From the NCBI GenBank assembly GCA_963712765.1, contig CAVQIX010000002.1, positions 11,360-75,359 of the forward strand: DNA of 64,000 bases, read 5' to 3'. Every line of letters begins with the position of its first letter. Positions within the stretch are counted from its first letter, which is position 1. Origin of the DNA: CAXMST01 sp963712765. GTDB taxonomy: Bacteria; Actinomycetota; Thermoleophilia; Solirubrobacterales; 70-9. The notes below the pieces were generated by a model. That model ran no database searches and had not been told where the DNA came from. It worked only from the letters and a program-made list of their open reading frames with translations. Made by a program: the position numbers and the translations under genes. Below are positions 1 to 7,104 of the stretch, piece by piece.

Positions 1-366
1 GATCTCGAGGTGATCACCGCCTGGATCGACGCTCTCAGCGAAGGGGATACCGATCGCGCCGCGACCTTCTTCGCCACGCCCAGCGTCGCCGAGAACGGCC
101 CGCTGGTGGCCGGGATCGAGACCACCCGGGATGCGGTCGCCTTCAACGAGTCGCTCCCCTGTGGGGGTGAGGTGATCGCCGCCGAGAGCACCGGCCAGTT
201 CACCACCGCCACCTTTCGGCTCACCGAAAGGCCGGGCGGCGGCTGCGGAGAGGGGATCGGGGGGACGGCCGCGACCTCCTTCCTGATCGAGGACAACCTG
301 ATCACCGAGTGGCGCCGAGTGGGCACCGATCCCGCTCGCGGAAGCAGCGAACAGAGCACCACCTGA
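1..366 (+). CDS. SnoaL-like / NTF2-fold protein, 5' end outside the window
   Basis: The frame is open from the first base, so the start lies upstream. The first in-window start codon is GTG at 10. The visible 121 residues begin with a helix containing AWIDALSEGD, followed by a strand-rich segment ending LIEDNLITEWRRV. This is the order expected of a SnoaL/nuclear-transport-factor-2 cone fold, often a small secreted or cytosolic domain of unknown ligand. The tail is Ser/Thr-rich. A perfect 16-bp palindrome follows the TGA. The fold assignment is an inference from pattern only; catalytic residues cannot be named. Confidence 0.6.
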   Translation, partial: DLEVITAWIDALSEGDTDRAATFFATPSVAENGPLVAGIETTRDAVAFNESLPCGGEVIAAESTGQFTTATFRLTERPGGGCGEGIGGTAATSFLIEDNLITEWRRVGTDPARGSSEQSTT

Positions 367-374
367 GCCCGGCG

Positions 375-390
375 CCGCTGGATCCAGCGG
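375..390. repeat. 16-bp perfect palindrome
   Basis: CCGCTGGATCCAGCGG reads identically on both strands, 8 bp after the stop of the first gene. As RNA it would form a 6-bp stem with a GATC loop but has no T-tract. It could be a weak terminator stem or an operator for livJ downstream. Confidence 0.4.
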
Positions 391-551
391 GCGTTCGTTG
401 TCCGATTCATTACATCTGCCTGCCGATTGGGTTATGTTCCGGAGCGGCTCAGGCCGCACCGATGGTCTAGAACGACCGGAGAGCGATTGGGCTTGTAAGG
501 CCCCAACCCGCCCTACCCCGGCGGAATGGGGCAACTGTGAGAGGAGGTTCA

Positions 552-1850
552 ATGAGAGGCAAGAGGAAGTATCTTGCAATCGCCGGGGCCACGGCAGCGC
601 TTGCGCTGGGTGTAGCCGCATGCGGTGATGACGACAGTGGCAGCACTGACGGTGGTAGTGGTGGCGGAGGTGCCGTCGACATGACCGTCGGTGTCCTGGT
701 GCCGCAGACCGGTGACCTTTCGGCGTTCGGGCCCGCGGGCCAGAAGGCCGCTGAGCTCGCCGTCGACGAGGTCAACAACGCCCTTCAGGACGTTGGATCC
801 GACGCGACGATCGACATCAAGGTGGCCGACACCGAGACATCGGACAAGTCCGGAACCCAGGCTGCACGTCAGCTGATCAGCGATGGCGCTTCGTGCCTCG
901 CCGGTGCATGGGCTTCGTCCGTGACGATTCCGGTCGGCACGACGGTCGCTGCAAGGCAGCTCGTCCCGCTGATTTCACCGGCATCGACCAGCCCGGAGAT
1001 CTCGGGTCTGGACGACGACGGCTACGTGTTCCGAGTCGCTCCCTCCGACGCCCTCCAGGGCCAGCTGATCGCTGACACCGTGGGTGAGGAGTTCGGCACG
1101 GACGCGACGATCGCCGCCGCCGCGCGCAATGACGCGTACGGCGAGGGAATCATCAACCAGTTCGCCGCCTCCTTCGAGGAGGCCGGTGGCACGATCAACG
1201 GTCCGATTCTGTACGACCCGGAGGCCTCGACCTACAACAGTGAGGCCCAGCAGATCGTCGAGGGCAACCCCGACGGCTTCGTGATCGTCGATTTCGAGGA
1301 TCCGTACGGAAAGGTTGGCGGCGCGCTGGCGCGTACCGGCAGCTTCGACCCGACCAAGCTGTTCACAGCTGACGGTCTCGCGTTCCAGGACGGTATCCCG
1401 GACACGATTCCGCCCGATTCGATCAACGGCGCCAACGGCACCCGTCCGGCGACGCCGGAGGGCAGTGATGCCTCGACGGCGTTCGACGAGCTCTTTACCT
1501 CGAGCTCGAAGGATCCGAAGAAGAGGAACTCGTTCGATGGTCAGAACTTCGACGCCGCGATGCTTTGCGCTCTGGCGTCGATCGCCGCGGGTTCCGCCGA
1601 TGGAGCTGACATCAAGGATCAGATCCAGGCCATTGGCAGTGCCCCGGGCACCGAGTACGACTACACCCAGTTGAGCGACGCGATCACGGCGCTCGAGAAC
1701 GGTGAGGACATCGATTTCCAGGGAGTCTCTGGCTCGCTCGATCTCGATGACAACGGCGACCCGACCGTCGGGTTCTACGAGAAGTGGAACTACGACGACA
1801 AGGGCAAGTTCTCAGTGACCGACACGGTCGAACTGAAGACCGGGGAGTAA
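552..1850 (+). CDS. livJ: Branched-chain amino acid ABC transporter substrate-binding lipoprotein
   Basis: 432 residues. It begins with a lipoprotein signal: basic MRGKRKY, a hydrophobic stretch, and lipobox VAAC with Cys24, followed by an Asp/Gly/Ser-rich linker. The mature part has the LivJ/periplasmic-binding type I layout (TVGVLVPQTGDL near the start of the domain; LISPASTSPEIS in the hinge region). It should capture an amino acid or a related small solute outside the membrane for LivHMGF. ATG 552 is chosen over in-frame GTG 537 because AGGAGG (542-547) lies between them as a ribosome binding site. A strong terminator follows. The permease and ATPase genes lie just downstream on the opposite strand, so livJ has its own promoter and can be expressed in excess. 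The ligand cannot be told from sequence. Confidence 0.9.
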   Translation: MRGKRKYLAIAGATAALALGVAACGDDDSGSTDGGSGGGGAVDMTVGVLVPQTGDLSAFGPAGQKAAELAVDEVNNALQDVGSDATIDIKVADTETSDKSGTQAARQLISDGASCLAGAWASSVTIPVGTTVAARQLVPLISPASTSPEISGLDDDGYVFRVAPSDALQGQLIADTVGEEFGTDATIAAAARNDAYGEGIINQFAASFEEAGGTINGPILYDPEASTYNSEAQQIVEGNPDGFVIVDFEDPYGKVGGALARTGSFDPTKLFTADGLAFQDGIPDTIPPDSINGANGTRPATPEGSDASTAFDELFTSSSKDPKKRNSFDGQNFDAAMLCALASIAAGSADGADIKDQIQAIGSAPGTEYDYTQLSDAITALENGEDIDFQGVSGSLDLDDNGDPTVGFYEKWNYDDKGKFSVTDTVELKTGE

Positions 1851-1885
1851 TCCCGAGCCGACAGCCAAGCTGGCTGAATGAGAGA

Positions 1886-1914
1886 GGGCCCCGGCTTCGG
1901 CCGGGGCCCTTTTT
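1886..1914 (+). terminator. Rho-independent terminator of livJ
   Basis: Perfect 10-bp stem GGGCCCCGGC / GCCGGGGCCC around a TTCG tetraloop, followed immediately by TTTTT. It sits 35 bp after the livJ stop and separates it from the convergent livF. Confidence 0.92.
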
Positions 1915-2116
1915 CTATTCCCTGCTGGATGCGGTTCCCGACGATTACGTGGAGCAAGGCGTCTAGGGGCCGTTGGCCGTCATCTAACCGCCGCCATGGG
2001 CCGCCCATGTGACACGAATGGCGGTGGCTGTCGATCGCGTCACCCAGGTGGTGGCGGCCGCTACCGACGCGGTAGTCGCTCCCGCCGGCATGGACCCCGC
2101 GAAACGGCCCCCGCGC

Positions 2117-2893
2117 TCAGACGCCGTTGTCTTCGCCGACGACCTCGTCGCCGGCGTCGACCCGTCCCGCGCCGCCTCCGAGGTAGAGCTCGGCGACCTT
2201 GGGATCGTCGATCAGCTCCTTGCCCGGGCCCTCGAAGCGGTTCTTGCCGAGGTCGAGGACGTAGCCGCGGTCGGACAGCGTCAGCGCCCGGCGGGCATTC
2301 TGTTCGACCATCAGGATCGTGACACCGCTCTCGTTCACCTCGACGAGCTTCTCGAAGATCGCGTCGACGAAGGCCGGGGCGAGGCCGGCCGAGGGCTCGT
2401 CAACGAGCACCAACCGTGGATCGGGCATCAGCGCCCGCGCCATCGCGACCATCTGTCGCTCGCCACCCGACATCGTGCCGGCGGCCTGAGTTGCGCGTTC
2501 GGCGAGGCGCGGGAACAGCTCATACATGTGGCCGATCCGATCCTCGACGGACCCGCCCCCGCCGGCGATCGCGCCCATCTCGAGGTTCTCGCGGACGGTC
2601 AGGGAGGGGAAGACGTTGTCGAGCTGGGCCACGTAGCTGACGCCGAGCCGGGTGATCGAGTGTGGCGCTCTGCCGGTGACGTCCTCGCCCTCGAGCTCGA
2701 CCGACCCCTCCCGGGGGGTGAGCAGGCCGAAGACGGTCTTCATCAGGGTCGACTTGCCGGCGCCGTTCGGCCCAACGATGGTGACGATCTCCCCCTCGTC
2801 GACCGCCATGTCAACGCCGTTGAGGATGTCGACCTCCGGCGTGTAGCCGGCAATCACGCCGCTCGTCCGCAGGATGTTCTTCTTCTCGATCAC
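2117..2893 (-). CDS. livF: Branched-chain amino acid ABC transporter ATP-binding protein LivF
   Basis: 258-residue ABC ATPase, the usual LivF length. Walker A GPNGAGKST, signature MSGGERQMVA, Walker B LVLVDEPSAGLAP and the late switch His region are all visible. It pairs with LivG to power the LivHM permease at the inner face of the membrane. Its ATG overlaps the livG stop by 4 bases, giving translational coupling in the order livH-livM-livG-livF. The C-terminus carries a short Asp/Glu/Val-rich extension (DAGDEVVGEDNGV) beyond the usual end. No T-rich terminator is seen between it and livJ. Confidence 0.93.
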   Translation of the reverse strand: MIEKKNILRTSGVIAGYTPEVDILNGVDMAVDEGEIVTIVGPNGAGKSTLMKTVFGLLTPREGSVELEGEDVTGRAPHSITRLGVSYVAQLDNVFPSLTVRENLEMGAIAGGGGSVEDRIGHMYELFPRLAERATQAAGTMSGGERQMVAMARALMPDPRLVLVDEPSAGLAPAFVDAIFEKLVEVNESGVTILMVEQNARRALTLSDRGYVLDLGKNRFEGPGKELIDDPKVAELYLGGGAGRVDAGDEVVGEDNGV

Positions 2894-3738
2894 GACTCGC
2901 TGCTCCCGCCGCCCAGGTAGGCGTCGATGACACGCTGGTCCGCCCGCACTTCCTCGGGCTTGCCCTTGATGATCGTCTCGCCGCTGGCCATCACGACCAC
3001 CTCGTCGGAGTGGGCCATCACGACCTCCATGTCATGCTCGATGAAGAGGAAGGTGACGCCGTCCTTCTCGCGCAGCTCGTGCATGTGCTGCAGCAGAGTC
3101 CGGCCGAGGGTGGGGTTGATTCCCGCCATCGGCTCGTCGAGCAGGACCATGCGTGGCTCGGTCATCAGCGCCCGCGCCAGCTCGAGCAACTTGCGTTGAC
3201 CGCCGGAGAGGGTGCCCGCGTAGTCGTCGACCTTGCTGTCGAGCTTGAACATCGCCAGCAGCTCCATCGCGTGCTCATGGACCTCGGCCTCGCGCTTGTT
3301 GGAGGAGCCGCGGCGGAAGATGTATCCGGGGAGGCTCTCGCCGGGCTGACGCGGGGCGGCGAGGGTCATGTTGTCGATCACCGGCATCGCCGCGAGTGCC
3401 TTGGTGATCTGAAAGGTGCGAACCATCCCGCGCTGCGCGATCGTGTGCGGCGGCAGTCCGTAGATCGAGGAGCCCTCGTAGCGGATCGCGCCGCCGTCGG
3501 GTGGATAGAAGCCGGTAACGACATTGAACAGCGTCGTCTTGCCGGCGCCGTTGGGCCCGATCAGCGCCGTTATCGAGCCCTTCTCGATGCTGAAGCCGGC
3601 GCCCTGGACCGCGTGGATGCCGCCGAAGCTCTTGCGCACGTCTTCGACCTCGAGGATCGCTCCCGTGTTGCCGGTCTCATCGGCCCCGGTCTGCTCGGCC
3701 GCGACGGTCCCCGCGGGTGTCTTCCCGGCGCTACTCAC
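2890..3738 (-). CDS. livG: Branched-chain amino acid ABC transporter ATP-binding protein LivG
   Basis: 282 residues with Walker A GPNGAGKTT, signature LSGGQRKLLE, Walker B MVLLDEPMAGINP and a terminal YLGGG segment typical of LivG. GTG start at 3738; the start overlaps the end of livM by 8 bases. An N-terminal extension of about 28 residues rich in Ala/Gly/Thr precedes the first strand (ILEVEDVRKSFGG). It forms the ATPase heterodimer with LivF. Annotation as an amino acid importer rests on the complete HMGF set; LivG-type ATPases also serve urea and other solutes. Confidence 0.93.
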   Translation of the reverse strand: MSSAGKTPAGTVAAEQTGADETGNTGAILEVEDVRKSFGGIHAVQGAGFSIEKGSITALIGPNGAGKTTLFNVVTGFYPPDGGAIRYEGSSIYGLPPHTIAQRGMVRTFQITKALAAMPVIDNMTLAAPRQPGESLPGYIFRRGSSNKREAEVHEHAMELLAMFKLDSKVDDYAGTLSGGQRKLLELARALMTEPRMVLLDEPMAGINPTLGRTLLQHMHELREKDGVTFLFIEHDMEVVMAHSDEVVVMASGETIIKGKPEEVRADQRVIDAYLGGGSSES

Positions 3739-4747
3739 CGAGCACCATCTCCTCCTTCTTGCCGAGCGCTCCCTGTGGCCTGAAGGCCATCAGGAGGATC
3801 AGCACCAGACCGGCGACGATGAAGCGAAGGGCCGCGATCTGGTCCGCCGCAAGGCCGAAATCGAGCTCGCGGAGGCCCTCGAGCAGGAACCAGAAGATCG
3901 CGGCGCCGAAGAGGACACCCGGGAAGCTCGCCAGGCCTCCGAGCACCAGTACGGCGTAGGCGAGGAAGGTCACGATCGGCTCGAAGCTCTCCTGGTTGAC
4001 CTGGCCCTGCGCGAGCAGGAAGAACCAGCCGGCCATCGCCGCGAGTCCAGCCGAGATCGCCAGTGACTGCAGCTTGTAGGAGAAGGCGTTCTTGCCGAGC
4101 GCGCGGGCAGCGTCCTCGTCCTCGCGGACGGCGCGCAGAACCCGGCCCCAGGGGGAGCGGATCAGGCGGGCGAGGATGAAGGCGAGCAGGGCGAGCACCA
4201 GCCAGGTGAAGATCAGGAGCGGCAGGTCGACGAAGTCGGTGCCGCTGAGGCCGATCGGATCGAGCAGGTTCTCGCGTACCCAGGTGGCGACGTTGTCCCA
4301 TGGCTCGGTGAACGATCGGTCGTTTTCGAGCTCGAGATTGAGCGTGCCCTGGTTGCCGCCCGTCAGCCCGCGGGCGTTGCGGGCGGCGATCCGGATCACC
4401 TCCGCGAAAGCGATCGTCGTGATCGCGAAATAGTCGGCCCGCAGCCGCAGCGACGGCAGCCCGATCGCAATGCCGACGCCCATCGTGATCAGCAGCGACA
4501 GCAGGAGCGAGACGATGAACGGGAGACCGACGTCGACGTAGAGGATCACCGCCGAGTAGGAGCCGATCGCCATGAAGCCGACCTGGCCGAAGTTGACGAT
4601 CCCGGTGAAGCCGACGTTGAGCTGTAGGCCCAGCGCCAGCAGCCCGTAGACCCCGGCGAGCAGTCCGACCCCGATCCAGAAGGGCCAGGCCGTGAAGAAG
4701 TCGGCGGAGACGCCGAGCGGGACGCCGATCAGTTCTGCCGCGATCAC
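3731..4747 (-). CDS. livM: Branched-chain amino acid ABC transporter permease LivM
   Basis: 338-residue polytopic membrane protein starting with GTG at 4747, whose GTGA overlaps the livH TGA by 4 bases. The frame is open further upstream, but that part is only an out-of-frame image of livH. Hydrophobic segments and the LivM signature region (LQLNVGFTGIVNFGQVGF, then SLRLRADYFAITTIAFAEV) are clear. The C-terminus ends FRPQGALGKKEEMVLGE. It forms the translocation pore with LivH and docks LivG/LivF through the loop containing the RAVREDEDAARALG stretch. Confidence 0.92.
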   Translation of the reverse strand: MIAAELIGVPLGVSADFFTAWPFWIGVGLLAGVYGLLALGLQLNVGFTGIVNFGQVGFMAIGSYSAVILYVDVGLPFIVSLLLSLLITMGVGIAIGLPSLRLRADYFAITTIAFAEVIRIAARNARGLTGGNQGTLNLELENDRSFTEPWDNVATWVRENLLDPIGLSGTDFVDLPLLIFTWLVLALLAFILARLIRSPWGRVLRAVREDEDAARALGKNAFSYKLQSLAISAGLAAMAGWFFLLAQGQVNQESFEPIVTFLAYAVLVLGGLASFPGVLFGAAIFWFLLEGLRELDFGLAADQIAALRFIVAGLVLILLMAFRPQGALGKKEEMVLGE

Positions 4748-5931
4748 AGGCTGCGCTCCTGTCCGAAGATCCCCTGGGGCCGGAAGATGAGGACGCCGAT
4801 CAGGACGAGGAAGCTGACCGCGACCTTCCAGGGCGAGTCGAGCAGCAGCGTCGACCATTCCTGCGAGAGCCCGATCACGAGCCCGCCGGCGAGGGCGCCG
4901 AAGGCGTTGCCGATGCCGCCGAGCACGACCGCTGCGAACAGCGGCAGCAGCAGCTCGAAGCCGGTGTTGGGATCGACCTGACCGATCGAGGCGGTGACCA
5001 TCACGCCGGCGAGTCCGGCGAGTCCGGCCGAGAGGATCCAGGTCCAGATCACGACTCGGCCGGTGTTGATTCCGGTCGTCTCGGCGAGGTCGAAGTTGTC
5101 GGCTAGCGCCCGCATCTGCTTCCCGAGGGTGGTCCGCCGCAGCATCATCGCCACCGCGATGAGCACGACGAAGGCGACGATGACGACGATCAGCTCGACC
5201 CGGCCGATCGACAGGCCGATGAACTCGATCGATTCCGTCGGATCGACGTCGTTGACATCGAAGGACTCCGGTCGTGTCCCGGCGATCAGCTGGATCGTGT
5301 AGCGGATCACGAAGGCGAAGCCGATCGTCATCAGCATCAGCTGCAGAAGCCCGGCATTGCGCTTTCGCATCGGCCGCCACATGATCAGCTCGGAGGCGAC
5401 GCCGAGCATGGCTGTGAAGATGATCGCCATGATCACCGCGAGCCAGAACGGGGTGCCGAGGGTGACGTTGAACAGCAGGCCGATATAGGCGCCGAAGGTG
5501 AGCATGTCGCCCTGAGCGAAGTTGACGAGCTTGAGGATCCCGTAGACGAGCGTCAGCCCGATCGCGCCAAGGGCGAAGTAGGAGCCGGTCGTGATCCCGG
5601 CGATGCTGGTCTGGGCGACGTCCTGGAGATCGGTCAGGAGGATCAGCACTCCGGCGACGTGGCCGAGCGCCACCAGGGCCGTGAGGCCGGGCCTACCCTC
5701 GGTCCGCGAGAGGACCCCGATCGTCAGGGCCGCCAGCGCGACCAGGCCGAGGACGCGCAGGATCGGGAGGTCACGGAGGGTGTTGATCAGGCCCTCGTCG
5801 GCGAACAGCAGGACTACGTCGGCGGTGATGATCGACGCGGCGACCTTGGCCGGACGCGGTGCCCGGCGTATTGCCTGCCTGAGGTCAGAGATCCTGCTCC
5901 CTGAGGATGCGGCTATCGAACCGGCTTCCAT
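4744..5931 (-). CDS. livH: Branched-chain amino acid ABC transporter permease LivH with N-terminal extension
   Basis: 395 residues, against roughly 290-310 for common LivH. The canonical core starts near residue 105 (SIAGITTGSYFALGAIGLTL, then VNFAQGD) and runs to GIFGQERSL. The first ~100 residues add two or three hydrophobic segments (ASIITADVVLLFA, LGLVALAALTIGVL, ALGHVAGVLILL) that family members usually lack. It is first gene of livHMGF. A TAGGAT hexamer 9 nt before the ATG suggests a leaderless transcript. The role of the added segments is unknown. Confidence 0.9.
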   Translation of the reverse strand: MEAGSIAASSGSRISDLRQAIRRAPRPAKVAASIITADVVLLFADEGLINTLRDLPILRVLGLVALAALTIGVLSRTEGRPGLTALVALGHVAGVLILLTDLQDVAQTSIAGITTGSYFALGAIGLTLVYGILKLVNFAQGDMLTFGAYIGLLFNVTLGTPFWLAVIMAIIFTAMLGVASELIMWRPMRKRNAGLLQLMLMTIGFAFVIRYTIQLIAGTRPESFDVNDVDPTESIEFIGLSIGRVELIVVIVAFVVLIAVAMMLRRTTLGKQMRALADNFDLAETTGINTGRVVIWTWILSAGLAGLAGVMVTASIGQVDPNTGFELLLPLFAAVVLGGIGNAFGALAGGLVIGLSQEWSTLLLDSPWKVAVSFLVLIGVLIFRPQGIFGQERSL

Positions 5932-5940
5932 TCGCCCGGC

Positions 5941-5946
5941 ATCCTA
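5941..5946 (-). promoter_or_regulatory. -10 hexamer of livHMGF
   Basis: TAGGAT on the minus strand, 9 nt before the livH ATG. The spacing implies that transcription begins at or next to the start codon. No clear -35. Confidence 0.5.
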
Positions 5947-5990
5947 TGGGTACGGAGTCGATCGGGGTGCCAGCCCCTGGCGACGGCGGT

Positions 5991-7091
5991 TCAGGCGTTG
6001 CTGGATCCGAGGCTCGGCGAGGCCTGGCGCTTGGCCTTCACCCGCGCGGCGACCTCCTCGCAGAGCGCGGTCGTTCCGGTGGCTCCGCCGAGGTCCGGGG
6101 TGCGGATCCCCGCGGCGGCCGCTTCGAGCGTCGCCTCGTAGATGGCCCGCGAGGCTTCCTCGGCTCCCTCGGCGCCGCGTTCGGCCGCGAAGTGCAGTAC
6201 CGCGGCAGAGGCCAGGACCATCGCCATCGGGTTGGCTATGTCCTTGCCGAGCAGCGCCGGCGCGGTGCCATGCGGGGCCTCCGCCATCGCGGCGGCGACC
6301 TGGAGGTCGTCATCGAGGCTCAGCAGAACCGATTCCGCGCCCGCGATCGACCCGAACATCGGCATCACCAGGTCGCTGAGCAGGTCTCCGTCGCGATTCA
6401 GGGTCGGGATGACAAGCGGCTCGGAGGCGGCGCCGCTGACCAGGCCGGCGTAGGTGGCATCGATCAGCACCGGTTCGTAGCTGACATCGGGATGGCGCTC
6501 AGCCGCAGCGTCCATCTCCTCCTTGAGCATGCCCTCGTAGACGGGGCTGACGGTCCACTTGGGACCCCCGTAGACCTTCGCCCCGATCTTCTCCGCGGTG
6601 GCGAACGAGTGCTCGGAGACGGCGCGGCAGACCTTGCGGCTGATCCTCTCGGTCCGGTAGGCGATCTCGTCGCCGTCGACCTCCTCGCGCCACTGCTCGG
6701 CTCCGTAGGCGTCCCCGACAGCCATCCGGCAGACGGAGATCGGATGAAAGATGCCGGCGATCGGGGTCACACCGGGGATCCGCCGGCCCGTCCGCTCGAT
6801 CACGCTTCCGTCGATTCCTTCGCGGATCAAGCGGTTGGGGGAGCCGACGTCGTCGGCGCCCTCGGGCGTGATCGTCGCGGCCTTGAGGCCGAGTCCGGCC
6901 TCCCGGATTGCCGCCGCAGCCTCGGCGCAGACGGCGTTGCCGGTCGCGCGCCGGTTCTCCAGCGAGAGGTCGAAGTGCTGGAGCTCCAGCTCGAGGCCGA
7001 CTACATCGGAGTCGAGGACGAGGAGGGCGGCCTCGAGCAGTTCCTGTCCGGTTTCGTCGCCGTCGAGGACGATGATGCGGATCGGGGCCAT
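5991..7091 (-). CDS. Isocitrate/isopropylmalate dehydrogenase-family enzyme, atypical
   Basis: 366 residues starting MAPIRIIVLDGDETGQ. The family's metal- and cofactor-binding patterns are present but divergent. DATYAGLV replaces the usual DNACMQLV-type motif, NRDGDLLSDL matches the GDxLSD acidic motif, and APHGTAPALLGKDIANPMA is the classic NAD(P) loop. GGPKWTV supplies the catalytic Lys position, and SRKVCRAVSEHSF resembles the ERI.R.A segment. The RxxxE..Y substrate-recognition block of true isocitrate or 3-isopropylmalate enzymes is not recognisable, so the substrate (a 2-hydroxy acid to be oxidatively decarboxylated) is uncertain. ATG 7091 is supported by TAGATT 7 nt upstream. Leucine-pathway partners are not nearby. 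Confidence 0.78.
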   Translation of the reverse strand: MAPIRIIVLDGDETGQELLEAALLVLDSDVVGLELELQHFDLSLENRRATGNAVCAEAAAAIREAGLGLKAATITPEGADDVGSPNRLIREGIDGSVIERTGRRIPGVTPIAGIFHPISVCRMAVGDAYGAEQWREEVDGDEIAYRTERISRKVCRAVSEHSFATAEKIGAKVYGGPKWTVSPVYEGMLKEEMDAAAERHPDVSYEPVLIDATYAGLVSGAASEPLVIPTLNRDGDLLSDLVMPMFGSIAGAESVLLSLDDDLQVAAAMAEAPHGTAPALLGKDIANPMAMVLASAAVLHFAAERGAEGAEEASRAIYEATLEAAAAGIRTPDLGGATGTTALCEEVAARVKAKRQASPSLGSSNA

Positions 7092-7098
7092 CGAGCGG

Positions 7099-7104
7099 AA
7101 TCTA
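7099..7104 (-). promoter_or_regulatory. -10 hexamer of the dehydrogenase gene
   Basis: TAGATT, 7 nt upstream of ATG 7091 on the minus strand. It lies inside the 37-bp divergent gap shared with the zinc-finger gene. Confidence 0.5.

Noticed and set aside
2061..2075. CTACCG-ACG-CGGTAG hairpin and an imperfect repeat near 1987-2030 between livJ and livF
   Set aside because: Short stems without T-tracts on the minus strand; not strong enough to call a terminator for livF.
2009..2920. Long plus-strand open frame opposite livF
   Set aside because: It mirrors livF, whose ABC motifs are unambiguous; the plus-strand product has no family character and is a high-GC antisense artefact. The same holds for long open frames at 5907-7145 (+), 8076-9401 (+), 17626-19629 (-), 31861-33138 (-), 39981-42050 (-) and 53936-55483 (+).
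4748..5380. N-terminal extension of livM to a 549-residue protein
   Set aside because: The extra 211 codons are an out-of-frame reading of livH and Arg/Asp-rich nonsense; GTG 4747 overlapping the livH stop gives a normal LivM.
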